Positions 32,439-43,231 of a DNA stretch of 54,529 bases are shown piece by piece; position 1 is the stretch's first letter; each line of letters opens with the position of its first letter. The position numbers and the translations under genes are program-made. A model generated the notes under the pieces. It saw only the letters and a program-made list of their open reading frames with translations, searched no databases and was not told the origin of the DNA. The DNA comes from Prevotella sp902465605 (GTDB lineage: Bacteria; Bacteroidota; Bacteroidia; Bacteroidales; Bacteroidaceae): assembly GCA_902465605.1 (NCBI GenBank), contig CABQNT010000016.1, forward strand, positions 1-54,529, given 5' to 3'.

Positions 32439-35051
32439 ATGAAAAAAGTCATTCTATATATTCTGCTACTCATGATGTGCCCGCTGACCCTCACGGCACA
32501 ATCTTCCATGTCAGACGAACAGGTTCTTGAATTCGTCATGAAAGAGAACGCCGCAGGCACCTCACAGTCACAAATCGTGACCAAGTTGATGCAGCGCGGC
32601 GTGAACATTCAACAAATCAGGAGAATAAAGGATAAATACGAACGACAGACCAAGCGCAAAGGATTGGGCAGCATGGCCGACCATACCATAGACCAGACAG
32701 AAACACGCATGCGGCAGGCCAATGGCAATTCGAAAGAGGCAAGGGCGAAGTACAACACCATCAAGGAGCAAAGGAGAGATGCCAAGCAACTTTCAACCAA
32801 CAGGCTGCAACCACAGATACAATGGCAGGACCAATATGATGAAGACAGCGAGGAGTTTAAGCTGATGCAGCAAGAACTGAGCTACCTAACGCCCACCGAC
32901 TCTATCAAATGGCTCAAGCAGATACTCAAGCAGCAGGCTGAGGACAAAAAGAAAGTTTTCGGCAGAGACATCTTCAACAACAAGGATTTAACCTTTGAAC
33001 CCAGCATGAACATCGCCACGCCGCAAAACTACCATTTAGGTCCGGGCGATGCTGTTTATATTGACATCTATGGGGCATCCCAAAAATCAATACAAAGCAC
33101 GGTATCACCAGACGGTGATATCAACATCGAAGGCTTTGGCCCCATACAGGTGAGCGGACTGACCATTACACAAGCCAACCAACGACTTCGAGCACAATTA
33201 GGTGCACGATACAGCAGCAGCAAGGTGCGCCTCACGCTGGGACAGAGCCGAACCATCACCGTCAACGTGATGGGCGAAGTGCGGGCACCTGGCACTTATA
33301 CCGTTTCAGCCTTCGCATCTGTTTTTCATGCGCTGTACATGGCTGGAGGAACCAACGACTTGGGAACACTGCGCAACATCAAGATTTATCGCAACAACCG
33401 CCTCATTTCTCAAGCCGACGTTTACGACTATATTCTTAACGGCAAGATGACGGGCAACGTGCGCCTGACAGATGGTGACGTGATTTACGTAGGTCCATAC
33501 AATTGCCTGGTGAACATCACGGGGAAGGTGAAACGCCCCATGTTCTACGAGATGAAGTGCAGTGAGAGCGTGGGCACACTGCTGAAATACGCAGGAGGTT
33601 TCACGGGCGACGCCTACAAAAAGGCAGTGCGGGTGGTTCGCAAGACGGGTCGCGAATTTGCCGTGTTCAATGTTTCCGAATTCGACATGAACACCTTCCA
33701 CATTGCCGATGGTGACTCGGTATCGGTCGACTCGATTATTCAACGTTATAATAATACGGTAGAAATAAAAGGAGCCGTATTCCGTCCAGGCTTGTATCAA
33801 CTGGGCAACGACATCAACAGCGTGCGCACCTTGGTGCAACACGCCGAAGGACTGAAGGAAGAAGCCTTCACCTCCCGTGGCGTCATTCATCGCATGAAGG
33901 AAGACCGCACCCTGGAAGTGGTAGCGGTTGACGTGGCGGGCATCATGAACGGCACCGTGGCCGATATACCTTTGAAGGAGAACGATGTACTCTTCATCCC
34001 CACCAAGCGCGAGATGATGCAGCAGCAAACCATCACCATCCATGGTGAGGTACAATATCCTGGCGTGTACAAATATGCAGACAATGAGACTCTGGAGGAC
34101 TTCGTGTTGCAAGCGGGCGGACTTAAAGAAACTGCATCTACTGTAAAAGTAGATGTTGCCCGTCGCATCGTCAACTCCAAAGCCCTCACCACCGACTCAC
34201 TCATTGCCAAGACATATACCTTTGCCTTGAAAGATGGGTTTGTGATTGACGGCGAACCCGGTTTTGTACTAAAACCCTACGACGAAGTGTATGTACGCAA
34301 GAGCCCGGGGTACAGTGCACAGAAGAATGTAAACGTAGAGGGTGAGGTAATGTTTGGTGGCACCTACACCATATCCAAGCGCGACATGCGATTGACCGAC
34401 CTACTGCAAGCTGCTGGTGGCGTGACCGACTTAGCATACATCAAGGGCGCACGGTTGGAGCGCGTGCCCAATGCCATGGAAAGATCCAGAATGGAGACAG
34501 CCCTGAAGATGCAGCAAGAAGAGCTGCAACGCCAACTGTTGCAGATGGCTGCCAGCAGCAACAACGCTGGTGGCATACAGCAGTTGGGACAAAACACGTC
34601 AACTGCCCAATTGAAGAAATTTGAGATTCCCGCCACTTTCCCAGTGGGTATCGAACTGGACAAAGCCATCGCCGATCCCAATAGCGACGCGAACATTGTG
34701 TTGCGTGAAGGCGACCGCCTCATCCTGCCTCAATACACGGCCACTGTCAAGATCAACGGAGCCGTGATGTATCCCAACACCGTGGCCTACAAAAAGGGAA
34801 AGAAAGCCAAGTACTATATCAATGCAGCAGGAGGATTTGCCCAAAATGCCCGTAAGAGCAACGCTTATATCATCTACATGAACGGTATGGTGAACAAGGT
34901 TTCACAAGGAGCAAAAATAGAACCAGGTTGCGAAATTGTAGTTCCCAGCAAGCTATCTCGCAAGATGAGCATTGCAGAAACCATGAGCCTTGGCAGTGGC
35001 ATCACCAGCATCGCTGCCATGATAGCAACAATTGCAAATATGAGTAAATAA
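32439..35051 (+). CDS. Wza-type polysaccharide export protein with SLBB domains
   Basis: From MKKVILYILLLMMC the product has 870 residues: a signal peptide (about 1-20), a helical charged region (20-160), the polysaccharide export domain (YHLGPGDAVYIDIYG, about 190-280) and about six SLBB-type repeats (for example VNVMGEVRAPGTYTV, ITIHGEVQYPGVYKY, VNVEGEVMFGGTYTI). A hydrophobic helix ends the chain (about 840-865). It forms the outer-membrane exit for the polymer made by this locus. It is more than twice as long as E. coli Wza because of the extra SLBB repeats, as is common in Bacteroidetes. Confidence 0.93.
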   Translation: MKKVILYILLLMMCPLTLTAQSSMSDEQVLEFVMKENAAGTSQSQIVTKLMQRGVNIQQIRRIKDKYERQTKRKGLGSMADHTIDQTETRMRQANGNSKEARAKYNTIKEQRRDAKQLSTNRLQPQIQWQDQYDEDSEEFKLMQQELSYLTPTDSIKWLKQILKQQAEDKKKVFGRDIFNNKDLTFEPSMNIATPQNYHLGPGDAVYIDIYGASQKSIQSTVSPDGDINIEGFGPIQVSGLTITQANQRLRAQLGARYSSSKVRLTLGQSRTITVNVMGEVRAPGTYTVSAFASVFHALYMAGGTNDLGTLRNIKIYRNNRLISQADVYDYILNGKMTGNVRLTDGDVIYVGPYNCLVNITGKVKRPMFYEMKCSESVGTLLKYAGGFTGDAYKKAVRVVRKTGREFAVFNVSEFDMNTFHIADGDSVSVDSIIQRYNNTVEIKGAVFRPGLYQLGNDINSVRTLVQHAEGLKEEAFTSRGVIHRMKEDRTLEVVAVDVAGIMNGTVADIPLKENDVLFIPTKREMMQQQTITIHGEVQYPGVYKYADNETLEDFVLQAGGLKETASTVKVDVARRIVNSKALTTDSLIAKTYTFALKDGFVIDGEPGFVLKPYDEVYVRKSPGYSAQKNVNVEGEVMFGGTYTISKRDMRLTDLLQAAGGVTDLAYIKGARLERVPNAMERSRMETALKMQQEELQRQLLQMAASSNNAGGIQQLGQNTSTAQLKKFEIPATFPVGIELDKAIADPNSDANIVLREGDRLILPQYTATVKINGAVMYPNTVAYKKGKKAKYYINAAGGFAQNARKSNAYIIYMNGMVNKVSQGAKIEPGCEIVVPSKLSRKMSIAETMSLGSGITSIAAMIATIANMSK

Positions 35052-35061
35052 TATAGATATT

Positions 35062-36150
35062 ATGGGAGAAAGCAAGAAAAAGGGACCAGACCAACCTGAG
35101 ATAATAGACCTAAGGGCGGTCTATCGAAAGGTCATTCAACGCAAAAGGCTGTTTCTCATCATACTGCCAATAGTTTTTGTTCTGTCATCGCTATTGATCA
35201 TAAGCGTTCCCAGAACATACACATCAAGTATACGCCTGGCACCGGAAATGGAACAATCATCCATCGCTGGAGGCACATTCAACTCCATCGCATCCTCATT
35301 TGGTATCGACCTGTCTAACATGCAGACCTCCGATGCGATTTCGCCAGCACTCTATCCAGACCTGTTAGATGACAATGGATTCGTGGCAGGGCTGTTTGAC
35401 ATGAAAGTCCAGACGGCGGACAAGACACTCTCCACAACATACTATGACTACCTGAAAAACAATCAGCAATATGCATGGTGGGAAAAGCTCTCACAATGGA
35501 TAAAAAGCCTGTTGCCTCGTCCAGCAGACAACATTGCGGCAAAAAACAACCCAAACCGCCCATACGATGCATACAACGTTTCGAAGAAAGACAACGACCT
35601 GATGGACGCCATTAGAGACAAAATCACAATTGATGTTGACAAAAAATATGGGATTATCAGTATTTCCGTAAGGGACCAAGATCCCTTGATATGCAAAACA
35701 GTGGCAGACTCTCTTATGAGCCATCTACAAACATTCATCACAAAATACCGAACGAACAAAGCACGCCTTGACGAGGTGTACTATAGAAAACTCATGACAG
35801 AGGCAAGGCAGGCCTACACGCGCACACGACAAGCATACGGCCGCTACGCCGATGCCAACGAGGAAGTTGTGCTGGCAAGTTTCAAGGCAAAGGAAAACGA
35901 TTTGGAAAACGAGATGCAGCTTCAGTACAACACGTATTCAATGCTAAATACACAATGGAAGGCTGCCAAAGCTCGCATACAGGACGCAACGCCCGCCTTC
36001 ACGATATTGAAAGGAGCTACGGTGCCTATCAAGCCGACAGGCCCAAAACGAATGGTTTTTGTCTTGGGAATGCTTTTGCTTGCGACATTTCTTATCATAG
36101 GTTATATTATCAAAGACGAGATTTTCAACAAGGCGTCCCAGACCGAATAG
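35062..36150 (+). CDS. Wzz-type chain-length determinant
   Basis: The product has 362 residues with a Wzz domain: helix at about 30-52 (LFLIILPIVFVLSSLLII), a large periplasmic part with coiled coils (about 215-295), and a second helix at about 330-352 after the PTGPKR proline motif. It sets polymer length and links Wzy to Wza. There is no C-terminal tyrosine kinase domain, so phospho-control, if any, needs a separate gene. It starts 10 bp after wza. Confidence 0.92.
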   Translation: MGESKKKGPDQPEIIDLRAVYRKVIQRKRLFLIILPIVFVLSSLLIISVPRTYTSSIRLAPEMEQSSIAGGTFNSIASSFGIDLSNMQTSDAISPALYPDLLDDNGFVAGLFDMKVQTADKTLSTTYYDYLKNNQQYAWWEKLSQWIKSLLPRPADNIAAKNNPNRPYDAYNVSKKDNDLMDAIRDKITIDVDKKYGIISISVRDQDPLICKTVADSLMSHLQTFITKYRTNKARLDEVYYRKLMTEARQAYTRTRQAYGRYADANEEVVLASFKAKENDLENEMQLQYNTYSMLNTQWKAAKARIQDATPAFTILKGATVPIKPTGPKRMVFVLGMLLLATFLIIGYIIKDEIFNKASQTE

Positions 36151-36165
36151 GAATACACAAACAAG

Positions 36166-37695
36166 ATGGATTCATCCAAGAGAATAATAGTCAACACATT
36201 TGCCCAATACGGTAAATCAATCATCAATATATGCCTGTCCTTGTATTCGACAAGACTTGTGCTGGCAGCCTTGAATGTCAACGACTATGGTATCTATTCG
36301 GTTGTTGCCGGCGCCGTCGGTGTGCTTGGCTATATGACAAATTCTCTTGTAGTGACCACGCAAAGACATCTTTCCTTTTACCATGGGACAGGTGACATGA
36401 GACTTGTAAAAACCATGTTCGCCAACAGTCTTTTAATACATTTTATCATCGGAATATTGACGTGTGCGGTACTTTTCGTTCTGAAAGACTTTTTCATCAA
36501 CCACTTCCTGAACATTGCAAAAAACCGTCTTGATGAAGCGGGTACGGTGTATTCTGTAATGACACTCATGCTCTTCATCACAATTCTGACCTCACCCTTC
36601 AAAGCACTGCTCATTGCAAGAGAAAACATTGTCTACATCTCGGTCGTTGAAATTGCAGACGGGGTGCTGAAATGGTTGCTTGCCGTAAGCCTGACCATAA
36701 TCGGTCTCGATAGACTATTGTTCTATGCCACTGGCATGATGATGGTGCTATTGTTGAATTTTGCAGCATTTGCCATTTATGCCTTTTCCCGCTATGAGGA
36801 AAGCCATGTAGGAAAGTCCATGCGTATTCTGGATTGGAACAGCGCACGCCAATTGTTAGGATTTGCCGGGTGGACAACTTACGGAATGGTGGCAGGCATG
36901 TGCCAAACCCAAGGACTCGCCATTGTCCTGAATAAGTTTTTCGGAACCGCCATCAATGCGGCATTCGGTATCGCTTCACAGGTAAACGGAGCAATCAGAT
37001 TCGTGTCGACGTCGATTCTGAATGCCATGAATCCCCAAATCATGAAGGCAGAAGGCAATCAGGACCGGGGGAAGATGCTGGCACTGGCAAGCAAAGAAAG
37101 CAAATATTCAACAGCCCTGATGATGATCGTGTCCATTCCTATTATGGCTGAAATGCCCGCCATATTGGAATTTTGGTTGAAAGACGTGCCGCACCACACA
37201 GCGACTTTCTGCCAGACACTCATGCTTGCTTTCCTGATAGACCAGACAACATTAGGACTGCATGCAGCCAACCAGGCAACGGGGAAGATTAAAGTATACT
37301 CGTTGATTATGTTCACGCCCAAAATAATGATTGTGCCTTTGGCATGGATTCTCTTGCAGTACCACCACAATATCACAACAACCATGCTAATGTATGTGGC
37401 AATTGAGCTGATGGTTGCCGCAGCTCGTCTGCCCTTCATGAAATTCTCGGCAGGACTGCACATTGGGCGCTATCTGCAACAAGTAGTTTTACCCCTCATC
37501 CCATTGTTGGTCGCTGAGCTGTCAGTTAGCTATTTCATTATTTCATACATACATGCTCCTTACCGATTTTTAATGACAACCGTATGCTGTGTCTTAATAG
37601 GTGCCTTCACCCTTTTCCTGTTTGGCATGGACAGCCATGAAAGAAAGTATATTTACAACACGCTTAGAATCAAGAATGAACAGCATGAAGATTGA
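36166..37695 (+). CDS. Wzx-type lipid-linked oligosaccharide flippase
   Basis: The product has 509 residues with 12-14 hydrophobic helices (VNTFAQYGKSIINICLSLYS at the start). It is of the polysaccharide transporter branch of the MOP superfamily. It should flip undecaprenyl-linked repeat units to the periplasmic side. It follows wzz after 15 bp and its end overlaps the next gene by 20 bp. Confidence 0.88.
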   Translation: MDSSKRIIVNTFAQYGKSIINICLSLYSTRLVLAALNVNDYGIYSVVAGAVGVLGYMTNSLVVTTQRHLSFYHGTGDMRLVKTMFANSLLIHFIIGILTCAVLFVLKDFFINHFLNIAKNRLDEAGTVYSVMTLMLFITILTSPFKALLIARENIVYISVVEIADGVLKWLLAVSLTIIGLDRLLFYATGMMMVLLLNFAAFAIYAFSRYEESHVGKSMRILDWNSARQLLGFAGWTTYGMVAGMCQTQGLAIVLNKFFGTAINAAFGIASQVNGAIRFVSTSILNAMNPQIMKAEGNQDRGKMLALASKESKYSTALMMIVSIPIMAEMPAILEFWLKDVPHHTATFCQTLMLAFLIDQTTLGLHAANQATGKIKVYSLIMFTPKIMIVPLAWILLQYHHNITTTMLMYVAIELMVAAARLPFMKFSAGLHIGRYLQQVVLPLIPLLVAELSVSYFIISYIHAPYRFLMTTVCCVLIGAFTLFLFGMDSHERKYIYNTLRIKNEQHED

Positions 37696-38935
37696 CCTGG
37701 ATGATTACATGAGGATAAATCTGGCCAAATTTTATCTCATAGATAAGAACAGCCTGGCAAAATATCTATTCTACATAGGTGTTTTACTGGCTTTTTATGC
37801 CTCCATGAGTCCATGGTTCTTATGGAGATTGTCATCATCATATGTACTGGTTTCCAGCATCCTTATTTTCTTGAGCATGGCCATATACCGTTCTGGAGGA
37901 AAGAAAAGATTTACCAACGGCCAGTTTATCAGGCCAACATTTGCATTTTTGATCCTGGCATATTATCAAGTCATAGTCAACGGCATAAATCTGAATGGCT
38001 ACATAGCCCGTCTGTTTTTTGCCTTTATATTTTTCAGCATTTTCCGCTATGACAAGGAGTTCATTCCAAAGTTAGCAACCATATTGGCTAAATCACTGGC
38101 TCTCATATTGTCGGTATCAATTCCCTTCTTCTTATTGTACCTGATTGGATTTCCTTTGCCATCTCAAGATTTAACATTCGGTGATAATTTCTACTCTTTT
38201 ACCAATTACTTTTTCTTCTTGATTGATGACCGCCAATTGTTCGCCATCGTACCTCGGTTCCAGTCCGTGTTTCTTGAGCCAGGCTATTTAGGCAGCGCCA
38301 CAGCATTGTTGCTGCAGACACAGAGGGGGAAATGGCAGAAATGGTATTGTATCGTTTTGATATGCGGCCTTTTACTGTCGTTCTCCTTGGCTGGATATGT
38401 GTACCTCGTAGTTGTTTCATTCCTGAACCTGTGGAGCAGCGGAAAACGAATCTTTATGAAAGCCATATTTGCGGTTTGCCTCTTTGCAGGGGTTATTGGG
38501 CTATCCTTTGTCTATAACGGTGGAGACAACTTGATACATAATTTAATATTATTGCGGTTAGAGATAACAGATGGAGAAATGGTCGGAAACAACAGAGTCT
38601 CTGAGAGCTTTGAAACAGAATACAATAACTTTCTTGGATCTTCCGACATCCTGTTCGGACGCTATAAAAGCAACGATTTTGGAGACTCAGGCTATAAAGT
38701 GTTCTTTTATGACTATGGACTGGTCGGCGTTGTTTTGCTATTTATCTTCTATGGAACATTCCTACAAGGTGCCCGAAACAAGCGGGCAATGATCTCCGCC
38801 GCAGTCTTGGCGCTTCTCATATTTATAGTAGATGGGTTTATGCTCTGGTACTGGCGTGTCATCCCACTATACTGCACGGCCCATAGTGACGACCTCCCTC
38901 AACGTGCTGAAGAAGACCCTGTTAACTCAAAATAA
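37676..38935 (+). CDS. Wzy-type O-antigen/capsule polymerase
   Basis: I prefer the start at 37676 (MNSMKIDLDDYM), which overlaps the wzx end by 20 bp; 37685 is an alternative. The product has about 419 residues with about ten helices and a large periplasmic loop (about 290-345), as in Wzy/WaaL-like polymerases. It should join repeat units in the periplasm. Sequence similarity within the family is low, so the call rests on topology and position. Confidence 0.75.
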   Translation: MNSMKIDLDDYMRINLAKFYLIDKNSLAKYLFYIGVLLAFYASMSPWFLWRLSSSYVLVSSILIFLSMAIYRSGGKKRFTNGQFIRPTFAFLILAYYQVIVNGINLNGYIARLFFAFIFFSIFRYDKEFIPKLATILAKSLALILSVSIPFFLLYLIGFPLPSQDLTFGDNFYSFTNYFFFLIDDRQLFAIVPRFQSVFLEPGYLGSATALLLQTQRGKWQKWYCIVLICGLLLSFSLAGYVYLVVVSFLNLWSSGKRIFMKAIFAVCLFAGVIGLSFVYNGGDNLIHNLILLRLEITDGEMVGNNRVSESFETEYNNFLGSSDILFGRYKSNDFGDSGYKVFFYDYGLVGVVLLFIFYGTFLQGARNKRAMISAAVLALLIFIVDGFMLWYWRVIPLYCTAHSDDLPQRAEEDPVNSK

Positions 38936-38950
38936 CTACTCAGCAAAAAA

Positions 38951-40117
38951 ATGAACATACTTCTTGATTTTATTCCCTTGCAAGATATAGGAAATGGCGG
39001 AATAGGTGGTGCTGCCACTTTTACGCATTCCGTTTACGAGAGCCTACTGTCCAGAACAGAAGAGAAGCCGATTCTGTTCGCAGCTTATGACAAGAGGTAT
39101 CCCGTTGGAAAACAGTATGATTATCATGACTTCTCCAAACAAAACAACATCACACTCATTGATATCTCTACAAGACGCATGGCCGACATCATCGCAGAGA
39201 AACAGATTGATGTGTTTTTTATCGCCATCGGGCAATTCTATGCTCCATACGATTTAAAGGACATCTCATGCAAGACCATCATGTTTATACATGACATTTT
39301 CAATGTGGAGAGTTATGACAACAAAATAGACCTTTCACTGTGGGGTCCCCTCTCCATCCATAAATGGAACTATTGCAAACGAATTATCAATACACTATCA
39401 GGAAGGAACAGGCGACGACTCAAACGTATTTATAAGAACATCATCCCCTTATTCAACTCGCCTCTGACACGGGCATACACGGTATCCAACTACTCACGGG
39501 AGGCTCTTTATTATTACTTCCCAGAAATCAACAAACCCATAGATGTATGTTATTCGCCCAAAAAAGAGGTGTTGGGTTGCCCTGACATAGAGAACGAACA
39601 ACTTAATGACATCATAGAAAGCCAGAAGAAATACCTGCTGCTAATAGCCGCTAACAGAATTTACAAAAATGCACAAGTCGTTATGAAAGCATTTAGCCGG
39701 CTGCAGGCAGAGTACAACGACTTATACCTTGTGACACTAAACTATGGGCAATCAGTCAACGACCACCATATAGACATCGCATTCCTGAATGAAAATGACC
39801 TGGAAAAGGCATATCAACATGCGTATGCCCTACTGTTCCCGTCACTATTTGAGGGATTTGGCTACCCGCCTATTGAAGCCATGAAATATGGAACCCCCAT
39901 CATTGCATCCAACGTGACAAGCATTCCGGAGATTTTAGGTAACGCTGGCATATACTTCTCTCCTCTCTATCCCGCAGATCTCTATCGGGCCATTAAGGTA
40001 GTAATTGGCAATCGTGATATCAATAAGACTGAAATGGAAAAAAGATACAAAGAAATTACCAACAAACAGCAAAACGATCTAAATAACCTAATCGCAGAAA
40101 TACTCTCTAAAAAATGA
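38951..40117 (+). CDS. Family 4 glycosyltransferase
   Basis: The product has 388 residues of GT-B fold. The C-terminal donor-binding signature reads LFPSLFEGFGYPPIEAM, then GTPIIASNVTSIPEILG. It should add one sugar of the repeat unit in the cytoplasm. The N-terminal part has an unusual GIGGAATFTHSVYESL loop. Its stop overlaps the next ATG by 4 bp. Confidence 0.9.
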   Translation: MNILLDFIPLQDIGNGGIGGAATFTHSVYESLLSRTEEKPILFAAYDKRYPVGKQYDYHDFSKQNNITLIDISTRRMADIIAEKQIDVFFIAIGQFYAPYDLKDISCKTIMFIHDIFNVESYDNKIDLSLWGPLSIHKWNYCKRIINTLSGRNRRRLKRIYKNIIPLFNSPLTRAYTVSNYSREALYYYFPEINKPIDVCYSPKKEVLGCPDIENEQLNDIIESQKKYLLLIAANRIYKNAQVVMKAFSRLQAEYNDLYLVTLNYGQSVNDHHIDIAFLNENDLEKAYQHAYALLFPSLFEGFGYPPIEAMKYGTPIIASNVTSIPEILGNAGIYFSPLYPADLYRAIKVVIGNRDINKTEMEKRYKEITNKQQNDLNNLIAEILSKK

Positions 40118-41268
40118 ACCCACGTATATTAGCATTTTATCTACCACAATACTACCCAATCCCTGAAAATGACGAATGGTGGGGAAAAGGTTTTACAGAA
40201 TGGACCAACGTCGCGAAGGCCAAGCCGCTTTTTCGTGGTCATTACCAACCACGCATCCCCGCAGACCTGGGCTTTTACGACCTCCGTCTTCAAGAAGTCC
40301 GTGAAGCGCAAGCAGCGATGGCACGCGATGCAGGTATTGAAGGTTTTTGCTATTATCATTATTGGTTTGGCAACGGGCGCCAGCTCTTGGAACGTCCCTT
40401 TAATGAAGTCCTAAACAGTGGTAAGCCAGACTACCCTTTTTGCTTGTGCTGGGCAAACCATGACTGGACCAACAAAACGTGGAAAAAAGGGAGCAGCCTG
40501 AAAACAGATTCCACCATCATGAAAATGGAATACTCTATCGATGATGACATTCGTCACTTTAAACATCTGCTTCCTGCATTTCGAGACAAAAGATACATCA
40601 CTGTAGACGGGAAACCTCTTTTTGGCATCTGGGCGCCAAACAGCATTCCAGACCTAAGGGGGTTCATACAGCGATGGAGAGGATTGGCTCTTGAGAACGG
40701 CCTGCCTGGGCTGCATATTGTTGGCTATACTGCAAATGCCACGGGGCGCTCTATACGTGGGAACAGATTGTCACTATGGGCTACCGACAAAGCAGCAGAA
40801 CACTATCAGGCACTTCTTGACCAAGGGCTTGACGCTGTCATATCATCTGGCCTGTCAAGAGGGCAAGCCATGTACCTAGGCAGAATGAAAATGCTTGCCT
40901 ATTTTCTTTCTAAACATACCATTTTGCCCATAAACAACCGCACTGACTACAAAAAAACCATGGAGAACTATTACGTTGAGGAAGATAGATGGGAGAATGT
41001 CTATCCAACATTGATGCCACAATGGGACCGCACCCCTCGGGCTGGCATCAAGACAAATCCTCTTACGAACAGCACTCCTGAGAAATTCGAGAAGACAATA
41101 GATACTGCTCTATCTCTCATCAAAGACAAACAGCCTGAGCATCAAATTCTTTTTCTGAAGTCTTGGAATGAATGGGGAGAAGGAAACTATGTGGAACCCG
41201 ACCTCAAGTTTGGTCATGGGTATTTGGATGCGATTCGAAATGCCATTAATAAAGCAAGAAAGGAATGA
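40114..41268 (+). CDS. WbsX-like protein (GH99-like domain)
   Basis: The product has 384 residues of the WbsX family, a GH99-like TIM barrel often found in capsule and O-antigen loci. Signatures are LAFYLPQYYPIPENDEWWGK, FTEWTNVAKAKPLF, FCYYHYWF and the late FLKSWNEWGEGNYVEPD. It has no signal peptide, so it acts in the cytoplasm. Whether it is a hydrolase, transferase or polysaccharide modifier is not known. It overlaps both neighbours by 4 bp (ATGA), showing tight coupling. Confidence 0.92.
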   Translation: MNPRILAFYLPQYYPIPENDEWWGKGFTEWTNVAKAKPLFRGHYQPRIPADLGFYDLRLQEVREAQAAMARDAGIEGFCYYHYWFGNGRQLLERPFNEVLNSGKPDYPFCLCWANHDWTNKTWKKGSSLKTDSTIMKMEYSIDDDIRHFKHLLPAFRDKRYITVDGKPLFGIWAPNSIPDLRGFIQRWRGLALENGLPGLHIVGYTANATGRSIRGNRLSLWATDKAAEHYQALLDQGLDAVISSGLSRGQAMYLGRMKMLAYFLSKHTILPINNRTDYKKTMENYYVEEDRWENVYPTLMPQWDRTPRAGIKTNPLTNSTPEKFEKTIDTALSLIKDKQPEHQILFLKSWNEWGEGNYVEPDLKFGHGYLDAIRNAINKARKE

Positions 41269-42311
41269 TAAAAAACTGTCACATCTTGTTCATTGGAGAC
41301 TGTGCTCTTGGACGTAAAACGACAAACGGCGTTTCCGCAAAGAACTACTTTCTGCTGAAACGGCTCAGGAGTTTGTGTCCAGATGTAATAAATATAGACA
41401 CAGCACGCTGGAGGAAAAGGCCCTTTGTACTCTTGAAGTTGCTAATCTGTTTGATCACATATAGAAACCATGACCTGATAATCTCATTAAACACCCATAG
41501 TGCATATTTATTCCTTAAAACCATCAAGATACTTTTCCCTCATAAGAAAGTCTCCTACTTCGTCATTGGCGGAGTTCTTGGACATTGGCTCAAAGAAGGA
41601 AAAGTTCAAAAAGCACCATACCACATCGTCAAGAACTTCATCGTTGAGACCAAAGACATGGAAAAAGACCTCAAAGAAATGGGGTTCGTAAGCGTCATTT
41701 CCCTTCCCAACTTCAAAGATATACCGCAACCTCTACCTGAAAGACACCGCAATAAGGGACATATGCGTTTTATCTTTCTCTCGCGAATCATTCCAGAAAA
41801 AGGGTGTGGAGAAATCTTAGAGGCCATAAAGATTTTGAATAAAAAGGGATTAAGAGATAATTTCTGCGTACACTTCTATGGCAAGATAGACTCACGGTAC
41901 CAAGCACGCTTCGAGACTGAGATAAAACGGCTGCCTAACGCATTTTACCTCGGCTTTCTTGATTTACAGGAAAGTAAGAATTATGACACATTAGCAGGGT
42001 ACGACCTTATGCTCTTCCCTACCTTCTGGCCAGGAGAAGGCTTTCCAGGTGTCATTATTGACGCTTTTATAGCAGGACTTCCTGTTATTGCCACCAAATG
42101 GGCGCACAACGAGGAGATTATTAAGGATGGAATAACAGGGACGTTGATACCCGTTCATGACACCGCTGCCCTGGCTGACTGCATGCACATGGCAATATTG
42201 AATCCTGAGAAGATAAAGACAATGAGTCGCCTGTGTCAGCAGGAAGCTGTAAAATACGATACAGCCAACGTACTCAATGAAAATACCATGAAAAGAATCC
42301 TTAGTGACTAA
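41265..42311 (+). CDS. Family 4 glycosyltransferase
   Basis: The product has 348 residues of GT-B fold with the signature FPTFWPGEGFPGVIIDAF, then GLPVIATKW. It belongs to the repeat-unit assembly set. Its stop overlaps the stop of the convergent TupA-like gene by two bases, leaving no room for a terminator. Confidence 0.9.
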   Translation: MIKNCHILFIGDCALGRKTTNGVSAKNYFLLKRLRSLCPDVINIDTARWRKRPFVLLKLLICLITYRNHDLIISLNTHSAYLFLKTIKILFPHKKVSYFVIGGVLGHWLKEGKVQKAPYHIVKNFIVETKDMEKDLKEMGFVSVISLPNFKDIPQPLPERHRNKGHMRFIFLSRIIPEKGCGEILEAIKILNKKGLRDNFCVHFYGKIDSRYQARFETEIKRLPNAFYLGFLDLQESKNYDTLAGYDLMLFPTFWPGEGFPGVIIDAFIAGLPVIATKWAHNEEIIKDGITGTLIPVHDTAALADCMHMAILNPEKIKTMSRLCQQEAVKYDTANVLNENTMKRILSD

Positions 42312-43231
42312 TCAGGAATATCCGGAAGTGAGACCTGATTTCCCATCTCCTTCAGATACGCTGGTGTATAGTAATTCATCATTCCACCTAACGATGTGAA
42401 TGTCAGCTCACCAAACCATACCTGGCCCTCTGCCTCGTACAAATCAACTCTCACCTGGGGAAAAGGACGCGAAACCATCTGTGCCACATGAATCATCCTC
42501 TCAAGCTGTCTTGGCCGTGGCAATGGTTCCTTCTCTGCCGAGAAATGTCCTGACATTCTCATGTTTTCAGGATGGTAGTTCCACTCCAAATCGTAGCAAC
42601 CTAAATTTACATGCTTACCCTTACGGTTTGAGCAAACCAAGAAAGAATATGGACGCCCATTAAAACACCATATCTTATAATCGGTCAATGACGCTGCGCC
42701 AGACTCTTTCTCTATAACTTTTTCTGCAATGATTCGTGGTTGGATGTGTTTGTATTGTGGCTCTCCAGACAAAGCCCCTGTATTTTTCGCCAAGACCCAT
42801 TGTGCCATTCTTCTGTATATCTGCTTATAGTCCCAGTCAGTCAACAATGTCTTGTCAACAAGTATATTTGTTCCTTTTCCATCACCATTGGTAGCTTTCA
42901 ACATAAACCTTGAAGGTAATTCGTCAAACCTAACCTCAGAGGGATTTTCCCAGACGCCATAGACAGGAACAAGAATAGATCCCAATCCACATGAAGATAT
43001 ATAATCTCTCACGGCATACTTATCAGCAAGACGGGACCACTGGGATGTGTCACTGAACAATTTGAGATACAAAATCTTCTCATTCAGGTCCTCGGGCTTG
43101 TGTAAATCAGGAAAATGGCCAAACCGAAAAAAATACCGGACATACACAACCAGCCTTGGAAAGTGGCCTGCCACGTCCAATGCTGTATCCTTGAGTATAG
43201 AAAAGATGTTATAGAAGATGTTGCCTATCAT
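42308..43231 (-). CDS. TupA-like ATP-grasp protein
   Basis: From MIGNIFYNIF the product has 307 residues; the frame stays open to 43318, but that start overlaps the GH16 gene more. The body matches TupA-like ATP-grasp proteins: HKPEDLNEKILYLKLF early, FMLKATNGDGKGTNIL, then RIIAEKVIE and VRVDLYEAEGQVWFGELTF near the end. TupA-type enzymes are thought to attach amino acids to surface polymers. It shares a minus-strand unit with GH16 (23-bp overlap), opposite to the rest of the locus. Confidence 0.85.
   Translation of the reverse strand: MIGNIFYNIFSILKDTALDVAGHFPRLVVYVRYFFRFGHFPDLHKPEDLNEKILYLKLFSDTSQWSRLADKYAVRDYISSCGLGSILVPVYGVWENPSEVRFDELPSRFMLKATNGDGKGTNILVDKTLLTDWDYKQIYRRMAQWVLAKNTGALSGEPQYKHIQPRIIAEKVIEKESGAASLTDYKIWCFNGRPYSFLVCSNRKGKHVNLGCYDLEWNYHPENMRMSGHFSAEKEPLPRPRQLERMIHVAQMVSRPFPQVRVDLYEAEGQVWFGELTFTSLGGMMNYYTPAYLKEMGNQVSLPDIPD

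Noticed and set aside
33306..34112. 268-codon minus-strand frame inside wza
   Set aside because: Antisense shadow of a gene with strong domain support; histidine and valine bias typical of such shadows.
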